DNA from: JACKBC01 sp041391125
GTDB taxonomy: Bacteria; Chloroflexota; Anaerolineae; Caldilineales; Caldilineaceae
Length of the DNA stretch: 64,000 nt
Assembly: GCA_041391125.1 (NCBI GenBank)
Contig: JAWKON010000038.1
Location: forward strand, 20,622-84,621
Direction: 5' to 3'
Shown here: positions 17,038 to 26,453 of the stretch, piece after piece
Numbering within the stretch: the first letter of the stretch is position 1
Layout: every line of letters begins with the position of its first letter
Program-made: the position numbers and the translations under genes
Notes under the pieces: model-generated
Databases searched by the model: none
What the model was told of the DNA's origin: nothing
Seen by the model: only the letters and a program-made list of their open reading frames with translations

Positions 17038-18171
17038 TCATGAATTACGGCAGCGGGCCAAACCGTCTAAGGCAGGTCCACTTTCTGGTTCAATTTCCAG
17101 AGCGCGTTGCAGCCAAGGGATGGCCTTGTCGCACTCGGGATCTTCTTTATAAATATAGGCCAGCCCCAGCGAATAGATATGCTCAATGCGCGCCTCATCG
17201 CCCAATAGCTTGACGCCCACTTCCAGTTCCGGCACGGCGTCTTCATAGTTGCGCAGCGCGTAATAGGCCATGCCCAGATGCACGCGCCCCAACCCATATT
17301 CAGGGTCGGCGCTTTTGGCCTTGCGCAAAATGTTCACGGCGCGGAACGGATCGCCCAGATTGTAGACGCCGTAGCCCTGGGCATCCAGGGTCAAGGCGGA
17401 TTGGTAAAGCTCCACGGCTTTTGTGTAGTTTTCATCGGCCTTCTCCAGATCCAGCAGCCCAATTTCATATTGGCGCCCCTTTTCAAGATACAGGTCGAAG
17501 CGATTGGGCGCCACCGCGATGGCCTGATCATAAAGCCGGATGGCCTCTTCATATTCGCCCTGCATCTCCTGTAAATAGGCCAGGTTGCGCAGCACCAGCA
17601 CATTTTTAGGGTCAATTTCAAAGGCGTCAGCCAGATATTTCTCGGCAATAGGAAAGTTGCGCACATCGCTATAGGCTTCCCCCAAACCGGCCAACACTTT
17701 CGGATTATCGGGTGCATATTCAAGCGCTTCCAGACCGCGCTGAATCGAAAGTTCATACTCGCCCCGCCAATCCAAAATGCGACTGAGCGAGGCCAATGCG
17801 TTGGGGTCTTCCGGGGCGATTTGCACCGCGCGCTCGGCGGCGGCATACGAGGCGTCCAGATTGCGCAACATCAGTTGAATATCGGCAATGGCAATGTAAG
17901 GTTCCGGATTATCCGGCTCCAACCGCGCCACATCGCGATAGGCCGCCATGGCGCCCAGGTAATCACGGGCCAACAATTGGCGGTCAGCCTCCGCCAGAAA
18001 GGAGATGGCGCTGCGCGTGGGTACGGGGGTGGGTTGCAGCGGCCGCGCGGTGAGCCAAGCAGGTTGCTGCTCATAGAGGACAATGCCAATGATAGCCACC
18101 CAAAAAAATGGCCATAGAGCTATTCTGCCTCTACGGCGTCGGCGTGGTTGGTAACTACGATCAAGATACAT
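17038..18171 (-). CDS. Membrane-anchored TPR protein
   Basis: After a basic start (MYLDRSYQPRRRRRGRIALW) comes a single membrane segment (PFFWVAIIGIVLYE), then about eight TPR units, for example RDYLGAMAAYRDVARLEPDN, LDASYAAAERAVQIAPEDPN and GEYEEAIRLYDQAIAVAPNR, ending DKAIPWLQRALEIEPESGPA. The TPRs are predicted outside the cytoplasmic membrane and would act as a protein-interaction scaffold. The gene lies immediately upstream of the SLC13 permease on the same strand. No catalytic domain is present. Confidence 0.75.
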   Translation of the reverse strand: MYLDRSYQPRRRRRGRIALWPFFWVAIIGIVLYEQQPAWLTARPLQPTPVPTRSAISFLAEADRQLLARDYLGAMAAYRDVARLEPDNPEPYIAIADIQLMLRNLDASYAAAERAVQIAPEDPNALASLSRILDWRGEYELSIQRGLEALEYAPDNPKVLAGLGEAYSDVRNFPIAEKYLADAFEIDPKNVLVLRNLAYLQEMQGEYEEAIRLYDQAIAVAPNRFDLYLEKGRQYEIGLLDLEKADENYTKAVELYQSALTLDAQGYGVYNLGDPFRAVNILRKAKSADPEYGLGRVHLGMAYYALRNYEDAVPELEVGVKLLGDEARIEHIYSLGLAYIYKEDPECDKAIPWLQRALEIEPESGPALDGLARCRNS

Positions 18172-18252
18172 GCCCTACATTATACCCGTCCTCGGCGCAA
18201 AGGGGCGAATTGTTGGCGCGGACTATGAATTGTTGGCGGTCAGAAATATAAT

Positions 18253-18282
18253 TTGCAGCAAGCAGAGACCATATGGTATAAC
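18253..18282 (+). promoter_or_regulatory. Probable promoter of tRNA-Arg
   Basis: TTGCAG (18253-18258) and TATAAC (18277-18282) are separated by 18 bases, and the -10 ends 12 bases before the first tRNA nucleotide. Both hexamers and the distance fit a sigma70 promoter. Confidence 0.5.
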
Positions 18283-18294
18283 TGATTTCAGCAC

Positions 18295-18368
18295 GCCCCC
18301 GTAGCTCAGCGGATTAGAGCACTGGTTTCCGGGGCCAGGTGTCACAGGTTCGAATCCTGTCGGGGGTG
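18295..18368 (+). tRNA. tRNA-Arg (anticodon CCG)
   Basis: The sequence folds as a full cloverleaf: acceptor GCCCCCG (18295-18301) pairs with CGGGGGT (18361-18367) with a terminal G-U, D-arm GCTC/GAGC, anticodon stem CTGGT/GCCAG around loop TTCCGGG (anticodon CCG), and T-arm ACAGG TTCGAAT CCTGT. CCA is not encoded. The anticodon reads CGG arginine codons. Confidence 0.93.
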
Positions 18369-18445
18369 CTTTGGGTAAACAAAAAAGAGGCGGGTTGGGT
18401 GTTGTACAAACAAACCCACCGCCGCTGTTTTTTATGCTCTATTTT

Positions 18446-21400
18446 TCATTGTTCGTGGCGCAATTGCAGCCAGAGCAGCGGGATCAGCATGGCGATGAAG
18501 ACAATGATCACCGTGCCCCACGGATAGGTTTCGTTCTGCAGCCAGGATGCGCCCGGCACAACGTTGGCGCCGAAAGCCACATACGCAAAGTACACAATAT
18601 AGGCTGCCAGCCCCATAATCATGGCCCACAGCATATTGCGCAGGAGCTGTACGCGCGGTTGCGTACGCGCTAGTACGATGAGCAAGAATGACTGCATGCC
18701 CAGCATGGTCAAAAGCGCCATAAGGAAGGTTTGTAGATGCACGCGGCGTGTGGGGGCGACGGTCGTGGTCACCCCGCCATTGGCGGTTGGCGTAGTGGAA
18801 GGGGTCTCAGCACCATTTGCCGCCGGTTGATCCGCATTTGCATTGGCCTGGCCATTGCTTTGCGCCGTTTGTGCGGCCATGGCCGTGGCGGTCGCCTCGG
18901 GGATTATAGGTACAAATGCAGGATTGTCCGCCACGTTGAAAGAATATTCTTCACTCCTGGCGGCAAGCTGCGCATTATCACCCACTTTGCTAATGGCCGA
19001 AATGCGCATCACGCCGCTCTTATCGATGAGAATATCGCGTTGGGCAAATCCGCTGCGCGTGTTTGCCAGTTCGGCCACCAACGCCGAACCTTCCGATTCG
19101 TAGACCAGTTCAAATTCGACCGGGGTGCCGTCGGCCACCGGATTGTTATTGCCATCCAGGATTGGACCCACTTGCAAAGCGATCTGATCGCCGACCTGTA
19201 ACTTCACTTCCACCACATCTTCAGCCTCGGGCAGTGGGGCAATCACCGTATCGCTCATCGTAATCTTTAATGGCAAAATTTGGTTGGTATTGGGCTGCAG
19301 CCGTTCGCTCAAATTATTAAAATGAGTACCCGGCACGCTGACAGGCGGCGCGCCCGTCGCTGGGCTAGCCTTAAAGAGGGTTAACACCGCCTGTTCTATG
19401 AACGGCTGGATTTTACTGTTAACGCCAATATAGGCAGTCAATCGGCTGACTTCGGTGGAATCCAGAAAATAGGGCGCGTTGAGGGCCAATACGACTACGC
19501 GCTTGTTGGAGAGCTGATCGCCCCGCTCGCTTAGAAAGCGCTTGACCGCTGCGCTGTTGGGATCATTTGGATTTACATCCAACATGGCAAAAATAATCCA
19601 GTCGGCCTCGGCAATGCGCAGTTCGGTTTTGGCATTCTTATCCAGATTGGCCTGAGTCGGCGGCGTCTCGGCCGGCGCAACTTCTCTGGTGGCAGCCGCC
19701 TCTGGGGTTGCCGAGGGCTGCTCCTCAAAGGACTCAATTTCGGCGCCCACTTCGGCATCGGCAGGCGGCGTCGCCATGGCCTCGGCATTACCTCCATCTA
19801 GCAACTGCATCAGATCGCTAAAAGCGAGGCTGCTAATCAGGCTGTCTGAAATTTGGCCGGTAGCCTCCACCCCATACAGATTACGTATAATGTCGGCCAA
19901 TTCATCCGGCGCCACGGCGACTTCGGCGGTACAATCGGCGCATTCCTGCTGCAAACGGCTGTTGGTAAAGATGAGAATTCGCTCATTGGCCTGGGGCGGG
20001 GCCGGCAGCGGTTCCGTTAATGCGGTCGGATCGGGCGCCAGGAGAGAGATGGATGCGCGCGACACCTCGCGAATATCTGCATCGGCCAATGCCAGGTTTT
20101 CCGGGCTGAACGCCTGCAAATCCTCCGCCGTCACAAGTACAGTGGTCAGCGGGATCGCCTGCGCCAGCGTGATGGGATAGGTGATGGTAACGGCTGATGC
20201 ATCCGATGCGTCCGGCGGATTGCTGGGCGTAATCGGCTGTGTAATGGTGACGCCGCCCGTGCTTGTCAGCGGTTGGGTGACGGTAGCCAGCAGCGGTGAA
20301 ATCAAAGGCCCGGGCAGCGCGTCCGTGATGGTCGCCGCCACCGTAATGGGGGTCGTAAGCAGCTCGGTACCCGAGATTGGCGCGGTATTTGTAACGGTGT
20401 CTGTGCCGGCGGCGGGCGTAGATTGGTCCGGTGCATTTTGGGGATTTAGCTCAGGCAGAGGGCTGCCGTCCCCAATATATAGACGCAACTTGACGCGCAA
20501 AATCCGCCGCACCGCCGCATCGACACTGGCCTGAAATTCGGCATTGGTTTCATAGCGGCCGCGGAAAAACTGGATGGTCTCGGTGATATTCTGCTTTTGA
20601 TCGAGCCAATTGCCAGGTTCGCCAAACTCACCCAGATAGAGCAGATCGTGGCCGGCGTTAAAGGCTTCCAGCGCAATCCGCCGCTCGGGAAAGCCAGTGG
20701 CAGCGGACTCAAATGTCTTCTGAATGGCGGGTACACCCAGCGCATTGCTCATGACGAGCCCATGCTCGCGCCACGCGGCATAATCGGGGCCTTGTAACAT
20801 TTGCGCCAATTGCGTGGCGAGACTAATAGGCCTGGGGTTGCCTTCGGTTACCGCGCCTTGCTGGCTGGCAAAGCGGGCGTGGCTGGACATAAGGCCATCG
20901 GTGGAACTCCACTCCCCGCCATCATTTACAATGCTGGAATCGGTGCGCGTTACAGCCGCAAATGGCGGCAGATCAATCCGGCGTAATTCCTGCTCACTGC
21001 TCTGAATAGTCGGGATTTCCAGATCGGGAATCCGATCGCTGCCGCCCTGTCCCGGAAAGTGCCCGGCAATGGTAAGAACGCGCCCACTGCCGCCCTCATG
21101 TACGCCCGTAATGTAGGAGCGCGCCATGCGGCTGACCCAGTTGGGATCGCCGCCAAAGGCAAAAAGGCCCAGCCCGCCCACCTTGTCGGGCAAGGGCTGA
21201 TCCACCACATCCAGGCTGGGTCCTAACAGCATGTTGACGCCGACGGCGCGCAGTTGCTGCCCTACAATGCGCCCGACTTTTTTGGCCAGATCAGGCTTCC
21301 AGGTGGCGCCCAGGGCCAACGGAGACGGCAGCTCAGTAAAACCTTGTCGCAACATCGTATTGGGCAAATTGTCCCCCTGCTGTTCCACCGCAATAAAGAG

Positions 21401-22000
21401 TGGAATGTTCAGCGGGTTCAGATCTTCGCTACGCGCCAGCGCGCGCAGGCCGCTGGGGGGTATTCCCCGCTCCTGATATGTGGCGAGTTGGTCCAAATTC
21501 AGCGCGTCACCATTGGGCAAAAACAGACCATAGGAGATTGCCTGCAATTGATTGATGAGCCGCGCCACATTTTCCGGCGTATTCGTATTTTTGTCATTGG
21601 TGAAGTTGTGCATGCGCGGGCTAAGCGCTATGCCCCCCACGCGATAGACGTAGATCAGTTCGGCAATGTCACCTAATTCCGAAACATCGTTGCCTTCGAA
21701 TGAGACGACAAAAAGCTGACCCACTTTATCCGCCACAGACATTTGGCCCAAATAGAGATCCAACGCTTCTTCCAGACGCTGTTCTTGAGGTGAAAGTGCT
21801 GGCTCTGCGGTCTGGCCGTCCGTTGGCGTGGTTTGCTGCCGACCGCTATATGCCGGCCCCACAGATGGACTGAGAGTGGTTTTGGCCAGGGCCAGATGCG
21901 ATGTCCCAGGCAAAACACAAAGAACAATGATTAGAAAAATTCGCGAAAGTCTCGCCAAAAACATTATAGGTATGTGTTTATTTAACACTATTAGAATCAT
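18446..22000 (-). CDS. Large secreted/membrane GH3-like protein, probable non-catalytic
   Basis: This intact 1184-residue protein has a hydrophobic export signal near the start (FLIIVLCVLPGTSHLALA), a GH3 N-terminal domain (about residues 70-470), a Pro/Thr-rich linker region, a second alpha/beta part, a cell-surface beta-domain and a C-terminal membrane anchor pair (LMALLTMLGMQSFLLIVLAR, then later hydrophobics). GH3 landmarks are LGPSLDVV, IAGHFPGQGGSDR (H314) and LVMSNALGVPAI. The last corresponds to the SDALGM nucleophile loop, but Asp is replaced by Asn419, so hydrolysis is unlikely. It may be a carbohydrate-binding or structural envelope protein. ATG at 21964 is an alternative start giving a more compact signal peptide. 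Confidence 0.75.
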   Translation of the reverse strand: MILIVLNKHIPIMFLARLSRIFLIIVLCVLPGTSHLALAKTTLSPSVGPAYSGRQQTTPTDGQTAEPALSPQEQRLEEALDLYLGQMSVADKVGQLFVVSFEGNDVSELGDIAELIYVYRVGGIALSPRMHNFTNDKNTNTPENVARLINQLQAISYGLFLPNGDALNLDQLATYQERGIPPSGLRALARSEDLNPLNIPLFIAVEQQGDNLPNTMLRQGFTELPSPLALGATWKPDLAKKVGRIVGQQLRAVGVNMLLGPSLDVVDQPLPDKVGGLGLFAFGGDPNWVSRMARSYITGVHEGGSGRVLTIAGHFPGQGGSDRIPDLEIPTIQSSEQELRRIDLPPFAAVTRTDSSIVNDGGEWSSTDGLMSSHARFASQQGAVTEGNPRPISLATQLAQMLQGPDYAAWREHGLVMSNALGVPAIQKTFESAATGFPERRIALEAFNAGHDLLYLGEFGEPGNWLDQKQNITETIQFFRGRYETNAEFQASVDAAVRRILRVKLRLYIGDGSPLPELNPQNAPDQSTPAAGTDTVTNTAPISGTELLTTPITVAATITDALPGPLISPLLATVTQPLTSTGGVTITQPITPSNPPDASDASAVTITYPITLAQAIPLTTVLVTAEDLQAFSPENLALADADIREVSRASISLLAPDPTALTEPLPAPPQANERILIFTNSRLQQECADCTAEVAVAPDELADIIRNLYGVEATGQISDSLISSLAFSDLMQLLDGGNAEAMATPPADAEVGAEIESFEEQPSATPEAAATREVAPAETPPTQANLDKNAKTELRIAEADWIIFAMLDVNPNDPNSAAVKRFLSERGDQLSNKRVVVLALNAPYFLDSTEVSRLTAYIGVNSKIQPFIEQAVLTLFKASPATGAPPVSVPGTHFNNLSERLQPNTNQILPLKITMSDTVIAPLPEAEDVVEVKLQVGDQIALQVGPILDGNNNPVADGTPVEFELVYESEGSALVAELANTRSGFAQRDILIDKSGVMRISAISKVGDNAQLAARSEEYSFNVADNPAFVPIIPEATATAMAAQTAQSNGQANANADQPAANGAETPSTTPTANGGVTTTVAPTRRVHLQTFLMALLTMLGMQSFLLIVLARTQPRVQLLRNMLWAMIMGLAAYIVYFAYVAFGANVVPGASWLQNETYPWGTVIIVFIAMLIPLLWLQLRHEQ

Positions 22001-22697
22001 CTGAAATTCTGATCGACGGTGTCGTACAGCAGGATGGAGTATCAGCCACTAATGATGAATTTTGCCAGGCCGTTTCAGGAAATCAGCCATCTTTGCCTTC
22101 AACAAGCGCAGAGAACGCCTGTATCGGGGCTACCATCAGGCGCCGAGCCTGGGCATTGAGCATTCTGAAATCGCCCTAGCCAACCAGGTGCATTGAGGGG
22201 GAGCAATAAAGTACAACGGTGAAACTCAATACAATCTTCATCCTTGGCTCTAGCATAAATGAAAATACGCCACGCGACGGAAAATGCACCAGATATTTCT
22301 CATCTATGCGCAACCGCAGTATTATAGTATATCGTAGCATCACCAGCTATAGGGGCCGTGATCCCATTTGTTGAATCCGGCTTTATCGCCGGTCCTTGTG
22401 AGCGACGGCTGATCAAACTTACGATGTCACATAATTATCATAAAGCTATAGTATATCGTTTGCAACGCCCACAGTCAACTCTGATTTAGCTTGCGGCATA
22501 TAACTACATTTTGATAAAAATCTGGCAAAAGATATACTTGTGAATGCTTTGCCGCCGCTTCATGTACTATCAGTAGATTATGGAAACCGGCGCCTATATC
22601 GCAAACACCGTTGCGGTGTACGTACTGTTGTATATCGGCGTCTGCACTTGTTTGACGCCTGTATAGTCTATTTGAATTCGTTTTATCGGAGTAAAAG
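22001..22697. other. Long intergenic region without a convincing gene
   Basis: About 700 AT-richer bases separate the divergent GH3-like and lepB genes. The short frames inside have poor composition. The 13-mer TATAGTATATCGT occurs twice (near 22324 and 22447), which could be a binding-site pair or chance. The region should contain promoters for both flanking genes, but none is clear enough to mark. Confidence 0.5.
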
Positions 22698-23348
22698 ATG
22701 GACAAGTTTCACTCACACAAATCGCAGTCGACGGCCAAACGTCCTTTTTCCACATCTTACACACCCGCAGAATTCACGCTCATCGCCGACCGCAATGAAG
22801 AAACCCACCAGCACGAAATCATCCACGTTGAGCCACGCAGCCCTCTGGGCTGGCTCCTGTTGCAAGAAATTATCCAAGTAGTTCTGCCGGCGCTGGTGCT
22901 GGCGCTGGTCATCCACCTTTTTCTGGCCCAAGCCACCATTGTTTACGGTCGCAGCATGGAGCCCAATCTGTTTGAAGCCCAACGCTTGATCATCGACAAG
23001 ATCAGCTATCGCTTCCGCACGCCGCAGCGCAATGATATTGTTGTAATCAACATGCCCATCATGGAAGAGATGTTGGTCAAACGCGTAGTGGGGCTGCCGG
23101 GCGAAACCGTAGAAATTCATCACGGCATTGTGCTCATCGATGGTCAAGTGCTCGACGAATCGTTTCCGCACAACTTGTCTGAATATGATACGCCCACAAT
23201 CACGTTGGGGCCACTCCAATATTTTGTGCTGGGTGATAATCGGGGCAACAGCAACGACAGCCGCACCTTTGGCTCTGTACAGCGCGAATATATTATTGGG
23301 CGCGTGTGGCTGCGCTATTGGCCGCTAAATCAATTTAAGCTCTTCTAA
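22698..23348 (+). CDS. lepB: Signal peptidase I
   Basis: The 216-residue protein has a cytoplasmic N-terminus of about 55 residues, one membrane segment (EIIQVVLPALVLALVIHLFL), then the catalytic domain. The Ser nucleophile is in GRSMEPNL (S86), the Lys general base in VKRVVGLPGE (K128), and the late conserved box is GDNRGNSNDSRTFG. It removes signal peptides from exported proteins at the outer face of the cytoplasmic membrane. The next gene, an AI-2E permease, follows after 33 bases on the same strand. Confidence 0.95.
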   Translation: MDKFHSHKSQSTAKRPFSTSYTPAEFTLIADRNEETHQHEIIHVEPRSPLGWLLLQEIIQVVLPALVLALVIHLFLAQATIVYGRSMEPNLFEAQRLIIDKISYRFRTPQRNDIVVINMPIMEEMLVKRVVGLPGETVEIHHGIVLIDGQVLDESFPHNLSEYDTPTITLGPLQYFVLGDNRGNSNDSRTFGSVQREYIIGRVWLRYWPLNQFKLF

Positions 23349-23381
23349 TTTTTCCATGATCAGATCTGAATTTGCCAATAC

Positions 23382-25151
23382 ATGACCTCCCGCCGTTGGA
23401 AGACAGTTACCAAAATTATTGTCAGTTCGACCCTGGTGCTGCTGGCTATCGCCTTGCTGATCACCTTCCGGGTCATGATTCCGCCTACCATCGTTGCTTT
23501 TCTGCTCTCATTCATCCTCAGCTATCCTGTCAATTGGATCCAACGGCGCACGGGCTGGGGACGCGCCACCACCGTGGCCGTCCTCTATGTAGTGCTGATC
23601 ACGTTGCTGGCCATTACGCCGGCGCTCTTTATCTCCCGGCTCATGGAGATGGTCAACTCGCTGCAGGCCGCGCTGGAAAGCCTCATTGCCGATTTGCAAG
23701 CCCAGGCCAATCTGCCCCTGCTTGGCGGGTTGAACCTGCCGGTTGATCAGCTACTGCAAGATGCCGGCGCGCTGCTGATCAACCTGCTGGCCTCAATTAC
23801 GAGCAACCCGTTCCTGGTGGCCCGCGAAGTAACCTCGCGCATCTTGACGGTCATCTATGTCTCGGTCCTCAATTTCTGGATCTTGAAAGACATGTACAAA
23901 CTCCAGCGCTTTATGCTGGAGCAGGTGCCGTCGGACTTGCAGGAAGATGTGCGTAGGTTGGCTCAAGAGCTGAGCCTGATTTGGAATGCCTTTTTGCGCG
24001 GGCAAATTGTGTTGGCGCTGGTGGTGGGCATTATCACCTGGGTGGCGTTGGTGATTGTCGGCATGCCCAATGCCGGTGGTTTGGCGCTGCTGGCTGGCTT
24101 CATGGAATTTCTGCCCACAGTGGGTCCAGGCTTGAGCGCGACCATCGGCGTTGCGCTTTCATTTTTCAGCAAGTCCACCACTTTGGGTTTAGAGGGAATC
24201 TCGTTTACGCTGGTTGTGCTGGTGGTCTATATGATTCAGGCCCAATATGAGACGATCAACCTGATCCCGCGGCTGGTGGGGCGGCGTGTACGCCTGCACC
24301 CGGCGGTGACCTTTGTGGGCGTCATCAGCGGTGCGTTGGTCTTTGGGCTGCTGGGCGTTCTGCTGGCCACACCGCTGATTGCCAGCACGCGCACCATTCT
24401 CTCCTATATTTACGCCAAACTTTTCGACCTGGAGCCATTTGAACAAACAGCCTCTAGCCAGACCGCCGTGCGCATCCGCGGTCTGATTGCCGGACGCAAA
24501 ATCGAAGGCATTGTGTTTGATTTGGACGGCGCCGTGGCACAGCTTAATCTAGGGCTCATCGATACCACTATCGAACGCACGTCCTGGACGGAACGACTCA
24601 TCCGTGAAGAACAGCGTCGCCAAATGGTGCGCCGCCTGTTGATCATGCTCGAAGTTCCGGTCCATTTCCTCATGAGCCAGCTTATCCGCTTCGAGCTATA
24701 CGAAGAGCTGGAACGCTTCCTGCCCACCTTCAACCGGCTGCGCGGTCACGCCAAGCCCGAACAGATGCAAGCCGTTCCGCAGGTGCTGGATGCGCTGACT
24801 GAACTGGCGCCCCACTATCGGCTGGGGCTGATTTCAACTCGCAACCGCTTTACAGTCGATCAGTTTTTGGACCGCTCCGGGCTAAACAGCGGGCTCTTCG
24901 ACACGGTGATCGCACAGGAGGATGTGCGCAACTTGATGCCCCACGTCGAGGGGCTCATGAAGATTTCGGATGCCTGGCAACTCCCCCCCAACACCATGCT
25001 GGTCGTCAGCGATACGGACGCCAACCTGCGCTCCGGCCGCGCCGCCAACATGGCCACAGCCGGCGTCCTCTCCGGCCTGGGCGAGCAGAAAGACCTGGAA
25101 GACGCGGACATCCTCATCGCCGACGCCACCGAGCTTTGCGAATGGCTGTAG
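23382..25151 (+). CDS. AI-2E/PerM-type permease fused to a C-terminal HAD-like domain
   Basis: Residues 1 to about 355 are an AI-2E/PerM transporter: two early membrane helices, a soluble insertion, then LALLAGFMEFLPTVGPGLSA and LVVYMIQAQYETINLIPRLV, typical of the family. From about residue 365 a HAD-superfamily domain begins with IEGIVFDLDGAVAQLNLGLI (motif I DxDG). Later segments are LGLISTRN (motif II Ser/Thr) and MLVVSDTDANLRSGRAANMA (motif IV-like). The usual motif III Lys is not obvious, so phosphatase activity is uncertain. The frame is intact through the junction, so the fusion is real in this sequence. A strong terminator follows. Confidence 0.85.
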   Translation: MTSRRWKTVTKIIVSSTLVLLAIALLITFRVMIPPTIVAFLLSFILSYPVNWIQRRTGWGRATTVAVLYVVLITLLAITPALFISRLMEMVNSLQAALESLIADLQAQANLPLLGGLNLPVDQLLQDAGALLINLLASITSNPFLVAREVTSRILTVIYVSVLNFWILKDMYKLQRFMLEQVPSDLQEDVRRLAQELSLIWNAFLRGQIVLALVVGIITWVALVIVGMPNAGGLALLAGFMEFLPTVGPGLSATIGVALSFFSKSTTLGLEGISFTLVVLVVYMIQAQYETINLIPRLVGRRVRLHPAVTFVGVISGALVFGLLGVLLATPLIASTRTILSYIYAKLFDLEPFEQTASSQTAVRIRGLIAGRKIEGIVFDLDGAVAQLNLGLIDTTIERTSWTERLIREEQRRQMVRRLLIMLEVPVHFLMSQLIRFELYEELERFLPTFNRLRGHAKPEQMQAVPQVLDALTELAPHYRLGLISTRNRFTVDQFLDRSGLNSGLFDTVIAQEDVRNLMPHVEGLMKISDAWQLPPNTMLVVSDTDANLRSGRAANMATAGVLSGLGEQKDLEDADILIADATELCEWL

Positions 25152-25173
25152 CGGCGTTTTTTTTGTAACCGCA

Positions 25174-25213
25174 AGAAGGCCGACTTTTGACAAAAGTCGG
25201 CCTTCTATTTTTA
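25174..25213 (+). terminator. Rho-independent terminator after the AI-2E/HAD gene
   Basis: A 15-bp GC-rich stem starting AGAAGGCCGACTTTT (25174) and closing at 25206, with a three-base loop, is followed by ATTTTTAT. It ends the lepB/AI-2E transcript before the convergent menC gene. Confidence 0.9.
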
Positions 25214-25236
25214 TGCCGTGTTCCCCCTATCCGTGT

Positions 25237-26303
25237 TTACAATTTATCCGCTGGCAAATCCCACTGCCCACTCGGATCATAGCGTAAGCGCATACATCCG
25301 TCCAAACGCAGCGGGCTGTCAATATTATTGGTATAAAGCTGCCCCGTCCCCAGGCCGTGTACCCGCACCGGATCCGCGCTCAACCATTGGCGAGCGCGTT
25401 TAGCCCCACGTTCGATTCCAGCGCCGAATTAATCCACCACTGAATGCCGCGCGCCTCCGCCGCCGCCATCCACGCTTCGGCCGCCGCCAGACCGCCAAGC
25501 TGGGTGGGCTTGAGCACCAAATGCTGCGGCCGCACGCCATCCAGCAGCGCGTCAATCTGCTCCACCTGCATGCCAATCAGCTCTTCATCCAGCCCCAGCG
25601 CAATGGGCGACTGCGCGCACAACGCGGCCATTGCCTCGACGCCATTGGGCTGCATCCGCGCCGGTTTGATGGGTTGCTCCAGAAAGTGAATGTCAAAGGG
25701 CGCCAGCTCATGCAGCCTTTCCAGCGCTGCGGCTGGCGAAAAGGCGCCATTGGCGTCCAGCCGCAGCGCAAACTCACGGGCCGGGAATTGTTGCCGAATC
25801 GCGCGCAGCAGCGCCACTTCGGCTTCGAAAGGTAGCGCGCCCACCTTCATTTTGATGCAGCGAAAGCCCTGCTGGGCTTTCCGCTCAATCTGCCGCAAAA
25901 TGCCGTCGTGCGCGTCCATCCAGATCAGCCCATGCGTGGGCAGGCCGCATTCGCCGCGCGTAAAGGGCGTGTCAAATAACTGCTGCTTGCCGCCGCGCCG
26001 CAAGTCCAATTGTGCGCACTCCAGCGCAAAGGCCAACGCCGGGAATGGCGTCAAATCCAGCGCGGCCATCTCAACGCCGCGGTTAATTGCGGTGCAGATG
26101 CGATCCACCTGCGCCAAAAAATCGGGCCTATCGTCAATGCTCAACCCGGCCACGGGGCCGCATTCACCCCAACCAGCCACCGCGGGCGCATCGGTCCGCG
26201 CCAGCCTTATGAAACAGGTATTCTTCGTGTGCAGCGGGCCGCGTGAGGTTCCCGCTGGCCGCCGCAACTCCAATACGTATGGATAATACGATGCGTGATA
26301 CAT
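25237..26303 (-). pseudogene. menC: o-Succinylbenzoate synthase (menaquinone biosynthesis), one frameshift near the C-terminus
   Basis: The main frame (26303-25380) is an enolase-superfamily protein with the catalytic residues of MenC: CIKMKVGA (KxK), LRLDANGAF, FLEQPI, ALGLDEEL and LVLKPTQLGG. It stops early after SALESNVGLNALANG, but the next frame continues WLSADPVRVHGLGTGQLYTN, then SPLRLDGCMRLRYDPSGQWD, to a stop at 25237-25239, exactly the family C-terminus. One missing C in a CCC run explains the break, so the gene is probably whole in the organism. MenC dehydrates SHCHC to o-succinylbenzoate. No other men genes are nearby. Confidence 0.85.
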
Positions 26304-26346
26304 TCCTCGGTCTCCAGATGCTTCTTTACACTACAACGATCCCCAT

Positions 26347-26397
26347 TTCTTGATCTTTTCTTGATGCTCATATCAACCTTCTTGACACAATCCTGAT
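26347..26397. promoter_or_regulatory. Direct-repeat regulatory site upstream of kimA
   Basis: TTCTTGAT at 26347 and 26358 (11-base step), TTCTTGAC at 26379 (21 bases on) and the weaker ATCCTGAT at 26390 (11-base step) form helically phased direct repeats about 60-100 bases before the kimA start. Such 11-base tandem half-sites are the pattern bound by OmpR/PhoB-family regulators such as KdpE. TTGACA within the third repeat could also act as a -35. The same motif precedes the kdp operon. Confidence 0.5.
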
Positions 26398-26453
26398 GCC
26401 GCTTTCTATACACTTTACACATTAACTTTTTTTGCACAAGAAGGGATTGAATA

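Noticed and set aside
26281..26453. Possible c-di-AMP (ydaO) riboswitch before kimA
   Set aside because: Only about 150 bases are available, and the conserved riboswitch helices are not visible; direct repeats are the main feature.
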